Position numbers and translations under genes: made by a program. From Phycisphaerales bacterium (GTDB lineage Bacteria > Planctomycetota > Phycisphaerae > Phycisphaerales > UBA1924): 42,959 bases of DNA. Position 1 is the stretch's first letter. Each line of letters starts with the position of its first letter. Below the pieces are notes generated by a model. It saw only the letters and a program-made list of their open reading frames with translations. It did no database searches and was not told the origin of the DNA. The stretch covers positions 1 to 42,959 of the forward strand of contig WFPK01000095.1 in NCBI GenBank assembly GCA_015487555.1. The letters run 5' to 3'. Positions 32,871 to 39,753 of the stretch are shown piece after piece.

Positions 32871-33572
32871 TTACCTACGCCCACGGGCCCGCGCCTGGGC
32901 ACCCGCCGCGTTGGACTGGTTCTCTTCTGCTTCACTTGAGTATGGCCCCTTGTAAATCCATACCTTTACGCCAAGGATGCCATAAGTCGTCAGACTCTCA
33001 GCAAACCCATAGTTGATATTTGCCTGGAGCGTCGAGAGTGGCAAAGCACCCAAACGAACATCCATCCGACGAGACATCTCGGCACCGCCAAGACGACCCG
33101 CGATCTGAATCTTCACGCCCTTGGCACCCGCCTGCATGACGGCTTCGGAACGCATCTTGACCAGACGACGGAAACCCATGCGCTTCTTGAGCTGCTCGGC
33201 GACATTCTCGGCGACGAGCTGGGCATCCATGTCGGGTTCGCGGATCTCGATAATCGAGATCGACACCTTTCGCCCGGTCATGTACTGGAGCTCTTCGGTC
33301 ATTCGATCGACCTCGGCGCCTTTGGGCCCAATCACCAGCCCAGGACGCGCTGTCCGGACGATGACCTTGAGCTCTTCGCGGGTGCGTTCGATATGGATAT
33401 CGGAGACCATCGCGTTGGGCGGGGTTCGGTTGAGGCGATTATCGAGGTACTTGCGGATCTTCTCGTCTTCGACGAGCAGCTCGCCGTAGAGCGCCTTGGG
33501 GGCGTACCAACGAGAACGGTGAGTCTCGGTGATCCCGAGTCTAAATCCAAATGGATGAGATTTCTGTCCCAT
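32871..33572 (-). CDS. rpsC: Small ribosomal subunit protein uS3
   Basis: This 233-residue protein forms part of the mRNA entry channel. MGQKSHPFGFRLGITETHRSRWYA, the KH domain with GPKGAEVDRMTEEL, and the C-terminal GVKIQIAGRLGGAEMSRRMDVRLGALPLSTLQANINYG are canonical. The tail ends AGAQARARGRR. Its ATG overlaps the rplV stop by one base (TAATG), implying coupling. Confidence 0.98.
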   Translation of the reverse strand: MGQKSHPFGFRLGITETHRSRWYAPKALYGELLVEDEKIRKYLDNRLNRTPPNAMVSDIHIERTREELKVIVRTARPGLVIGPKGAEVDRMTEELQYMTGRKVSISIIEIREPDMDAQLVAENVAEQLKKRMGFRRLVKMRSEAVMQAGAKGVKIQIAGRLGGAEMSRRMDVRLGALPLSTLQANINYGFAESLTTYGILGVKVWIYKGPYSSEAEENQSNAAGAQARARGRR

Positions 33573-34117
33573 TAGCTTCGCTCCTGAACAGACAATGTAA
33601 TGTGGCTGGTACGCTTGAGGATTGGATGGGCACGCCCACGATCCTTGGGGCGGAACCGCTTGATATGCTGACCGCGATCGACGGTGATCTCCGAAACGAA
33701 CACACTCGAGGGATCAGCACCGAGTTGTTCCGCATCGGCAGCAGCCGCCTTGAGTGCCTTGTGGATACTGACCGCTGCTCGTTTGGTCGAGAACGCGAGC
33801 ATGTTGTTCGCCTCCTCGAAGCTTTTGCCTCGGATCATGTCTGCAACCAGTTTGGCCTTCTTGGGACTCCCGCGATGGTTGTTCACCGATGAGGTGAACT
33901 TGGCGATGTCCTTGGGGAGGCACCCGACCGTATTGGCCATGGCTTCGATATCGCTTTTGGTACACTTTGGGTAGCCCTTGCCACCCATCCAGTTCTTCAC
34001 GGCCGACACGGCTTTGTCGCCGACCAGCCCATCACGAGTCACCGCTTCGGCGAGCTGTTCAACGCTCACGCCCGCTTCGCTTGCTCGTGTTTTGAGTTCA
34101 TTTGCTCGTAATCGCAC
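33572..34117 (-). CDS. rplV: Large ribosomal subunit protein uL22 with N-terminal helix-turn-helix-like domain
   Basis: This 181-residue protein has two parts. Residues about 75-181 are uL22, which lines the nascent-chain tunnel: RGSPKKAKLVADMIRGKSFEEANNML, SIHKALKAAAADAEQLG, and the hairpin segment VDRGQHIKRFRPKDRGRAHPILKRTSHI. Residues 1-74 are not part of normal uL22. They follow the Cro/CI (XRE) helix-turn-helix pattern: ANELKTRASEAG, SVEQLAEAV (helix 2), AVSAVKNWMGGKGYP (recognition helix and turn), KSDIEAMANTVG and LPKDIAKF. The start is GTG 34117 with AAGGA 7 bases upstream, and no internal start with a ribosome binding site precedes the uL22 part, so the extension is probably translated. 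Confidence 0.95.
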   Translation of the reverse strand: MRLRANELKTRASEAGVSVEQLAEAVTRDGLVGDKAVSAVKNWMGGKGYPKCTKSDIEAMANTVGCLPKDIAKFTSSVNNHRGSPKKAKLVADMIRGKSFEEANNMLAFSTKRAAVSIHKALKAAAADAEQLGADPSSVFVSEITVDRGQHIKRFRPKDRGRAHPILKRTSHITLSVQERS

Positions 34118-34152
34118 AGGTAGTTCCTTCCCTAACGCGGAGACTGATCAGA

Positions 34153-34437
34153 TCAGCGTCCCGCCTTGAGGCCTTCCTTCTTGTTTGTATGTCCACGGAA
34201 GGTACGCGTGATCGAGAACTCGCCGAGCTTATGCCCAACCATGTCTTCGGTCACAAATACATCCAAGAATGCTCTGCCGTTGTGTACCTGGAATGTGAAA
34301 CCCACAAACTCAGGAACAATCGTGCACGAGCGCGCCCAGGTCTTGATCGGCGTGTTCTCGCCCGCCTCTGTCTGCTTCATGACCTTCCGGTACACGCTCT
34401 CGACAACATACGGGCCCTTCTTAAGACTGCGTCCCAT
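34153..34437 (-). CDS. rpsS: Small ribosomal subunit protein uS19
   Basis: This 94-residue 30S head protein pairs with uS13. MGRSLKKGPYVVESVYRKV, IKTWARSCTIVPEFVGFTFQVHNGRAF and MVGHKLGEFSITRTFRGH are canonical. AAGGAG lies 7 bases before the ATG. Gap to rplB is 16 bp. Confidence 0.98.
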   Translation of the reverse strand: MGRSLKKGPYVVESVYRKVMKQTEAGENTPIKTWARSCTIVPEFVGFTFQVHNGRAFLDVFVTEDMVGHKLGEFSITRTFRGHTNKKEGLKAGR

Positions 34438-34453
34438 AGGGTATCTCCTTGTC

Positions 34454-35311
34454 TTACTTCAGTTGCCCGTACCGCTTACTCTTGCGGCGACGGAGGATCA
34501 AATCTTGTGATGGCTTCTTGCGATTTCTCGTACCGCCACCCTTGGCGAAGGTACCAGACTTGTTCACAGGAGCACGACCACCCTTACTGCGGCCATCACC
34601 ACCACCCATCGGGTGAGCATGGTGACTCATCGCCACACCGCGGGTCTTGGGACGACGCCCAAGATGCCGACTGATACCAGCCTTGCCCAAACGACGGTTC
34701 TGGTGATCGGTGTTGCCGATCTGCCCAACAGTCGCCCGGCAATCAATCAACACACGACGGGTTTCGCCCGAAGGCATCACCAAAGTCGCATACTTGCCCT
34801 CTTTGTTCGTCAGGCGAGCCGACGAACCAGCCGAGCGACAAAGCTTGCCACCAGCACCGGGGAGCAGCTCGATACAGTGCACATTCATGCCCGATGGAAT
34901 GAACCGCAATGACATCTGCGAACCAACGGTCGGCTCGATTGCTTCGGTTGACGAAGACATCACCTTGTCGCCATCGGTCAACCCGACAGGAGCCAAGATG
35001 TATCGCTTGACACCATCAGCATACTCAATGAGTGCGATGTGACAGGTGCGGTTTGGATCGTACTCGATCCCAATAACCGTTCCTTCGATCCCATCACGGT
35101 CACGGCGTTTGAAGTCGATCTGGCGGTACATGCGCTTGGCACCTCCGCCACGACCGCGAACAGTGATCTTGCCTTGATGGTTGCGTCCACCCTTGCGAGG
35201 ACGCGGGGAAAGCAGGCTCTTCTCGGAAGTCTTCTTGGTCACCTCTTCGTTGAGGTTGACCGAAGCGTTCCGTCGGCCCGCACTGGTTGGTTTGTAGATA
35301 CGAATCGCCAT
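34454..35311 (-). CDS. rplB: Large ribosomal subunit protein uL2
   Basis: This 285-residue protein is essential for subunit association and the peptidyl-transferase centre. RNHQGKITVRGRGGGAKRMYRQIDFKR, LPGAGGKLCRSAGSSARL and the C-terminal GVAMSHHAHPMGGGDGRSKGGRAP are canonical, including the conserved His of the GVAMN/S-x-x-H-P-x-GGG motif. The family usually has GVAMNPVDHPHGGG, so SHHAHPMGGG is a small variation. AAAGGA precedes the ATG. Confidence 0.98.
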   Translation of the reverse strand: MAIRIYKPTSAGRRNASVNLNEEVTKKTSEKSLLSPRPRKGGRNHQGKITVRGRGGGAKRMYRQIDFKRRDRDGIEGTVIGIEYDPNRTCHIALIEYADGVKRYILAPVGLTDGDKVMSSSTEAIEPTVGSQMSLRFIPSGMNVHCIELLPGAGGKLCRSAGSSARLTNKEGKYATLVMPSGETRRVLIDCRATVGQIGNTDHQNRRLGKAGISRHLGRRPKTRGVAMSHHAHPMGGGDGRSKGGRAPVNKSGTFAKGGGTRNRKKPSQDLILRRRKSKRYGQLK

Positions 35312-35338
35312 ATCTGCATCCTTTCTTTACGAACCGGC

Positions 35339-35623
35339 TCAGAAGAGCTCGATTGATTGACCCTCAGCAACCTTGACGGCTGCACGCTTCCAACTGCTCT
35401 CGGCGACTGTGCCGTACTTGAAGCGGCGTGAGCCACCCTTGCGCACCTGCGTCGTCACCTTGAGCACCTTGACCCCGTACGCCTTTTCAACAGCAGCCTT
35501 CACATCATCTTTCGATGCGCGACGGTCAACCTCAAAGGTGTACACATTATCGCTTTCCATGCTCGCTGTGCTTTTTTCTGTCAGCAAAGGCTTACGCAGA
35601 ATGTAGTGTGGTTCGAGCTTCAC
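35339..35623 (-). CDS. rplW: Large ribosomal subunit protein uL23
   Basis: This 94-residue tunnel-exit protein is the trigger factor and SRP docking site. ILRKPLLTEKSTASMESDNVYTFEVDRRASKDDVKAAVEKAYGVKV is canonical. The start is GTG 35623 with AGGAGG 6 bases upstream, overlapping the rplD stop as GTGA. A longer ORF from 35650 lacks support. Confidence 0.97.
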   Translation of the reverse strand: MKLEPHYILRKPLLTEKSTASMESDNVYTFEVDRRASKDDVKAAVEKAYGVKVLKVTTQVRKGGSRRFKYGTVAESSWKRAAVKVAEGQSIELF

Positions 35624-36297
35624 TTCGCACCTCCTGATGCACCAGAACACTTACCGGTTTGCGAACTCGGACCTGCGAGCCAGGCTTCGAGATCACTCTT
35701 GTCAATCACCAGGTAGCGATTGTTGAGCATCTCGTAGGTGTTGAGCTGATCCGCCCGGCAGAGCGAAACACCCTCGACATTGCGAGCACTGAGCCGAGCG
35801 TTCTTGCTCTTCTCAGGATCACCCGAGAGCGCAACGAGCGACGCACGATCGACATTGATCGCTTCGAGGAACGAAACGAAATCCTTTGTGCGAGCGGTGT
35901 CAAACGACAACCCGTCGATCACGCGAACTTCATTATCGAGCAGCTTGCAGAGCAGCGCATTGCGATTCGCCTTGCGACGCATCTTCTTGGGCATATCCTG
36001 GCGATAATCCTCGCGAGTGCGGGTTTTCTGGTGGGCATGCCCACCGCCACGCATCGTGTTGGATTTCTTGTCGCCGTGACGAGCACGCCCGGTGCCCTTT
36101 TGCTTATAGATCTTGGTACGCGAGTACGCAAGAGCTGCACGGTTCTTTGAACGAGCAGAGCCCTGGCGACGGTTCGCATGATACATCACGAACGCCTGCT
36201 TGAGCAGATCTGCATTGACTGTTTCGCCGAGTGCGATCTCGTCTATAGACATATTGCCTACAGCCTCACCACTCATTGAATAAACGGGGACATCCAT
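35620..36297 (-). CDS. rplD: Large ribosomal subunit protein uL4
   Basis: This 225-residue protein lines the exit tunnel with uL22 and represses the S10 operon in E. coli. The tunnel-loop region SRTKIYKQKGTGRARHGDKKSNTMRGGGHAHQKTRTREDYRQDMPKKMRRKANRNAL (variants of KGTGRARqG and GGG.) is well conserved, and NTYEMLNNRYLVIDKSDLEAWL closes the domain. It ends in a Ser/Gly-rich tail. GAGGT lies 8 bases before ATG 36297. It overlaps rplW by 4 bp. Confidence 0.97.
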   Translation of the reverse strand: MDVPVYSMSGEAVGNMSIDEIALGETVNADLLKQAFVMYHANRRQGSARSKNRAALAYSRTKIYKQKGTGRARHGDKKSNTMRGGGHAHQKTRTREDYRQDMPKKMRRKANRNALLCKLLDNEVRVIDGLSFDTARTKDFVSFLEAINVDRASLVALSGDPEKSKNARLSARNVEGVSLCRADQLNTYEMLNNRYLVIDKSDLEAWLAGPSSQTGKCSGASGGAK

Positions 36298-36594
36298 CGG
36301 TCTTTACCTCGTCGAACGCCTTTCGGACCACCCGGCAATCACACACATGCGTGCTGCCGGCCCAATACGCCTCGCCCGGTCTTGAATATCGCCTTTCGGC
36401 CACCATCCTTTTCTCTCTCAAGAGACGGACAGCGTTCAGAGACACAAACTTGACTCGGCATTGAATCCCAGATTCTCACCGGGAACAATGACTCAATTCA
36501 TCTCAGCGGTTTCGCATTGGATTTGACCCAAAGCGACCTGCTGAACCTTGAGCGGAGATTATTGCCCGCCCAAATACAAAGATCAACTCTTCAA
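36298..36594 (-). other. Unusually long rplC-rplD spacer
   Basis: These 297 bases between rplC and rplD are long for this operon, where neighbours are mostly 10-110 bp apart. No gene is visible in any frame. On the minus strand two copies of CCGAAAGGCG lie about 50-60 bases apart near the rplD end (one in GTGGCCGAAAGGCG, one in GGTCCGAAAGGCG). A weak promoter-like pair (TTGAGT, GAGAAT) occurs near 36480-36500. The spacer could hold a promoter or an uL4-responsive leader. This is inference only. Confidence 0.35.
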
Positions 36595-37293
36595 TCAACC
36601 ATTCGCCACTTTTGCAGCCTTTGAGCGATAAAGTCGCGTTGCAGGACGAATCTCGACCCAGCTATTGTTATGCCCAGGCACCGGGCCTTTGACCAACAGC
36701 AGGTCATTCTCCGCATCGACCCGAATAACATCCAAAGATCGCATCGTGATCCGACGGGTGCCCATGTGCCCCGCCATTTTCTTCCCCTTCTTGATCCGAC
36801 CGGACTTACCGGCATTGTTGCCGTGACCACCAATCGAACCCGGCGAACGATGCTTGCGCTCGACGCCATGAGAAGCCAGCTGACCCTTGAAGCCCCACCG
36901 CTTCATACCACCAGCAAACCCCTTACCGATGCTCGTCCCGATGACATCGACATATTTGACATCATCAAAGACACTCACAGTCAACTCTTGTCCCAGCTCC
37001 CAGTTGGACTCTTGCCCATCTTCGACGCGAAACTCGCGATGTTTGCGCCTTGGCGCGACGCCGGCCTTGGCGTCGTGCCCGATCAGAGGCATCGTCGAGT
37101 TGCGAGGCTTGATGTCCCCCGCACCGAGCTGGACCGCTGAGTATCCATCGACCTCTTGTGTCCTGATCTGCGTCACGGTATTGGGTGTCACCTTGATGAC
37201 GGTGACAGGACTCGAAACCCCGTTTTCGTCATACACGCGGGTCATACCGATTTTTTGTCCCAGCAAGTGGGCTGATTTACTTGGAGCGGTCAT
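36595..37293 (-). CDS. rplC: Large ribosomal subunit protein uL3
   Basis: This 232-residue protein reaches toward the peptidyl-transferase centre and starts 50S assembly. LLGQKIGMTRVYDENG, GTSIGKGFAGGMKRWGFKGQLASHG and GHMGTRRITMRSLDVIRVD are canonical. In E. coli the loop reads GSIGQNQ and its first Gln is methylated by PrmB. Here it reads GSIGGHGNNAGKSG, so that Gln is missing and the loop is slightly longer. AAGGA precedes the ATG. Confidence 0.98.
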   Translation of the reverse strand: MTAPSKSAHLLGQKIGMTRVYDENGVSSPVTVIKVTPNTVTQIRTQEVDGYSAVQLGAGDIKPRNSTMPLIGHDAKAGVAPRRKHREFRVEDGQESNWELGQELTVSVFDDVKYVDVIGTSIGKGFAGGMKRWGFKGQLASHGVERKHRSPGSIGGHGNNAGKSGRIKKGKKMAGHMGTRRITMRSLDVIRVDAENDLLLVKGPVPGHNNSWVEIRPATRLYRSKAAKVANG

Positions 37294-37406
37294 GGCTTCA
37301 TTCCTTCATCCCCACTTCGGGTGGGAACCGCTTCGTGCCTCACTGATCTCAGTCGGCAGAGGAAGTCTCGTATGGGTACTGCTCGGGTGAGCTTCATAGA
37401 CAAACT

Positions 37407-37432
37407 CAGGCCCACCCAAATAGGTGAGCCTG
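37407..37432 (-). terminator. Hairpin between rpsJ and rplC (attenuator-like)
   Basis: CAGGCTCACC and GGTGGGCCTG (37423-37432 and 37407-37416, read on the minus strand) form a 10-bp stem with one G-U pair, 14 bases after the rpsJ stop. The following AGTTTGTC is only a weak T-tract, so partial termination or an RNA-processing site is more likely than full termination. Confidence 0.5.
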
Positions 37433-37446
37433 CAAGGTAACAATCA

Positions 37447-37755
37447 TTACGCCTTGATCTTGACGAATACACCAGCGGGGACGACTAGGCGGTTCAATGC
37501 CTCGACGGTTCGGCTGTTGGGTTCGTGGATGTCGATAATCCGCTTGTGGGTCCGGATTTCGAACTGTTCACGCGACTTTTTATCGACAAACGGGCCTCGC
37601 AGGACGGTATAGCGTTCGATCCGGGTCGGCAGGGGCACTGGGCCTTTGACTTTGGCATTGGTGCGTTTGGCATGATCGACGATCTCGCGTGCCGAGGCAT
37701 CGAGGGCGATATGGTCATAGGCTTCGAGACGGATACGGATTTTATTGATGGACAT
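37447..37755 (-). CDS. rpsJ: Small ribosomal subunit protein uS10
   Basis: This 102-residue protein of the 30S head is also NusE, a partner of NusB/NusG in transcription. [66 protein letters not shown] and [13 protein letters not shown] are canonical. AAGGGTGG lies just before ATG 37755. It is the first gene of the cluster: rpsL, rpsG, fusA and tuf are not upstream, where a divergent gene occurs instead. Confidence 0.98.
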   Translation of the reverse strand: MSINKIRIRLEAYDHIALDASAREIVDHAKRTNAKVKGPVPLPTRIERYTVLRGPFVDKKSREQFEIRTHKRIIDIHEPNSRTVEALNRLVVPAGVFVKIKA

Positions 37756-38087
37756 TGCGCCACCCTTTCATATATGCTTTGCCTGTCAAGACAGACACGC
37801 CCGAAGGCACCAACAGCCCGCTCTGGTTCGATGTGGAAACCGTTCCACATTCATCATCGCCAGAAGCGTACAAGCCAGAATCTCCCCCAATCCGGCGCGT
37901 TGCTCGGGGTTTGGGGAAGAGAAGCGTAGACATGCCCTTTTGCGAGTCAAACAGCGAACTCTTCTGCGGGGTCTTTTTGGTATGATCTTTTGGATCATCT
38001 CGTCGATTCTGCCCCGATTTTCTCTCTCGGGCCCGAATTATGCCGACCAAAGCTCAGACCATGACCACTCGAATACGGAAAAACGAC
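37756..38087. promoter_or_regulatory. Divergent control region between rpsJ and the exported-protein gene
   Basis: This 332-bp region must hold the S10 operon promoter. On the minus strand TTGACT (37945-37950) and TACGCT (37923-37928) with a 16-bp spacer is the best candidate. In the presumed rpsJ leader a perfect inverted repeat ATGTGGAA-accg-TTCCACAT (37831-37850) could be an operator or leader hairpin. For the plus-strand gene a good -10 TATGAT (37981-37986) overlaps a perfect palindrome ATGATC-ttttg-GATCAT (37982-37998), but the -35 is weak. No further gene is seen. Confidence 0.45.
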
Positions 38088-39605
38088 ATGCCCACCCCCC
38101 TCCACCGCCTGCGAATCTCTCAGCCTAGACTCGCTGCCCGCCTCCTGATTGTTCATCTCCTGATTGTCCGCACCCTGGCTGTCCGCACCCTGACCCAGGC
38201 CTTGGCAGCCTGCGCTTTGATCGGGTTTACCTCGATCGCCAATGCTCAGCCAACCACCCCGCCGCCCGCCATTCCCAAACCGACCAACTCCTCGCCAGCG
38301 ACTTCGGCTATCGAACTCGAACAATCCCCCGCTCGTATCGACGCGCTCAATCTCAATATCTACCTGCCCAAAGGCTCGGTTACTGAAACCACCAGCTTTG
38401 GCACCAACGCCACGATGGGCGTCGGGTTCCCCGACCAGATTGGGGTCATGACGATCAAAGAACAAAAAACCACGGATCCTGAGCTCACTGTCAAACAGGT
38501 CGCCGACAACATCGTCAACCAGCTCACTCGATTTGCCAGCTCAAAGACAGGCAAGCTCATCTCCCGCGACTCGAACCTGATCATCCCCCCCCGCACTGGC
38601 GAACGCTTTTATGTCCGCCTGCCCGGGCTCAATGGAAAACCTGATTCTGTCCGCGGAATGACGATCTTTCAGAGTCAGCCTCGCAAGTTTGTGATCTTTG
38701 ATTTCACCTGCCTCTACGCCAACTTTGACCAGGCCAGGGCCTACTACGAGACCTCCGTGGCGACGATGGACCTGGGCAATCCGACCCAATCCGATGTCCG
38801 CCGGGCAGCAGCGATCAAATCCATGCTCGCCTTTCTCGATCTGCGATCCGTCGAAGATTATCAAAATGCCATGACTGGCAAAGAAGACCGATGGGAACGA
38901 CTCTACCTCCCAGCGCCCTCAGGTGATGAGATGGACGCAACAGAATATGGCTATCGCAAAATCCGCTCTTGGGGCGGATTCAAAGGCGAACTCACCGACA
39001 AACCCCGCAGCTCATGGAATGCAGACGATCGACAACTCGGGTACTTTGTCCAAATCGACGCGATGGCCCTCGAAGAGAATCTCCGCATCGACACCCGGGC
39101 CACCTTCTATATGTCCGAAGACACCAAGGAAGAATCCTGGACAATCAAAATGTCCGTCCGCCAAGATGGGTTTCAGCAGACCTCCACCGTCACCGGTGCC
39201 CGATCGGGAACCAGCATGGCGGTCGTGCTCGATCAATCCGATGCCCCAACGACGAAAACTCATCCGCTGATCCAAGGCGAGGGGTACATCTCGCAGGTCC
39301 AAACCTACCTTATTGGGAAGCTCTTGGCCCAAAACGCCGCCCCGGGAGAATACGCCTCTTACGCCTATAACAACTCGCTGAGCACCATTGCGCTGCGATG
39401 GGATGTGGTTGAAAAGCCGGAAGAAACGCCCGATCTCATCCGGATCACCACGAAGGTCTCCAACGACACACCCCCCACCGCGAGCATCTACGACAAGGAG
39501 GGCAACCTGCTGCGTGTACGCTTGGCCAATGGTCGAATCTGGGAACCCATCGAACTCGATCGGCTCATTCGGCTCTGGAAGAAAAAAGGGCTCCCGCTCG
39601 AATAG
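38088..39605 (+). CDS. Unrecognised exported protein
   Basis: I do not recognise this protein of about 505 residues. It has a basic N-terminus, then a hydrophobic segment ending IANAQ, a likely signal peptidase I site. A Pro/Thr/Ser-rich stretch (PTTPPPAIPKPTNSSPATS) follows. The mature part looks soluble and mixed alpha/beta, with ARIDALNLNIYLPKG, RTGERFYVRLPG, RKFVIFDFTC, and a C-terminal SIYDKEGNLLRVRLANGRIWEPIELDRLIRLWKKKGLPLE. The start is uncertain: in-frame ATGs at 38040, 38061 and 38088 all lack a good ribosome binding site, and 38088 gives the shortest leader. It diverges from the ribosomal cluster and lies 148 bp before the M28 peptidase gene. Confidence 0.7.
   Translation: MPTPLHRLRISQPRLAARLLIVHLLIVRTLAVRTLTQALAACALIGFTSIANAQPTTPPPAIPKPTNSSPATSAIELEQSPARIDALNLNIYLPKGSVTETTSFGTNATMGVGFPDQIGVMTIKEQKTTDPELTVKQVADNIVNQLTRFASSKTGKLISRDSNLIIPPRTGERFYVRLPGLNGKPDSVRGMTIFQSQPRKFVIFDFTCLYANFDQARAYYETSVATMDLGNPTQSDVRRAAAIKSMLAFLDLRSVEDYQNAMTGKEDRWERLYLPAPSGDEMDATEYGYRKIRSWGGFKGELTDKPRSSWNADDRQLGYFVQIDAMALEENLRIDTRATFYMSEDTKEESWTIKMSVRQDGFQQTSTVTGARSGTSMAVVLDQSDAPTTKTHPLIQGEGYISQVQTYLIGKLLAQNAAPGEYASYAYNNSLSTIALRWDVVEKPEETPDLIRITTKVSNDTPPTASIYDKEGNLLRVRLANGRIWEPIELDRLIRLWKKKGLPLE
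38142..38186 (+). repeat. Three 15-bp tandem repeats inside a signal-peptide region
   Basis: Three in-frame 15-bp units (38142-38156, 38157-38171, 38172-38186) encode the related pentapeptides LLIVH, LLIVR and TLAVR, followed by a partial fourth (TLTQ). They lengthen the signal-peptide region of the exported protein without breaking the frame. Replication slippage is the simplest explanation. Confidence 0.75.
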
Positions 39606-39753
39606 TAAGGCGTACACCTCCCGGCTCTTTGGTTCCTAGAATAAGCTCCGCAATCGTGTGCAACCCGCTCCGATCGCTGCGGTATACGCACACACGGATA
39701 TGTCTATCCGATAAATCACACCGAACCAAAGAACACCCATCCGGAGATCCCCG

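Noticed and set aside
33572-34117. Possibility that the uL22 N-terminal extension is only a wrong start call
   Set aside because: The GTG start has a well-spaced AAGGA, the spacing to rpsS (35 bp) is normal, and no internal start with a ribosome binding site precedes the uL22 core.
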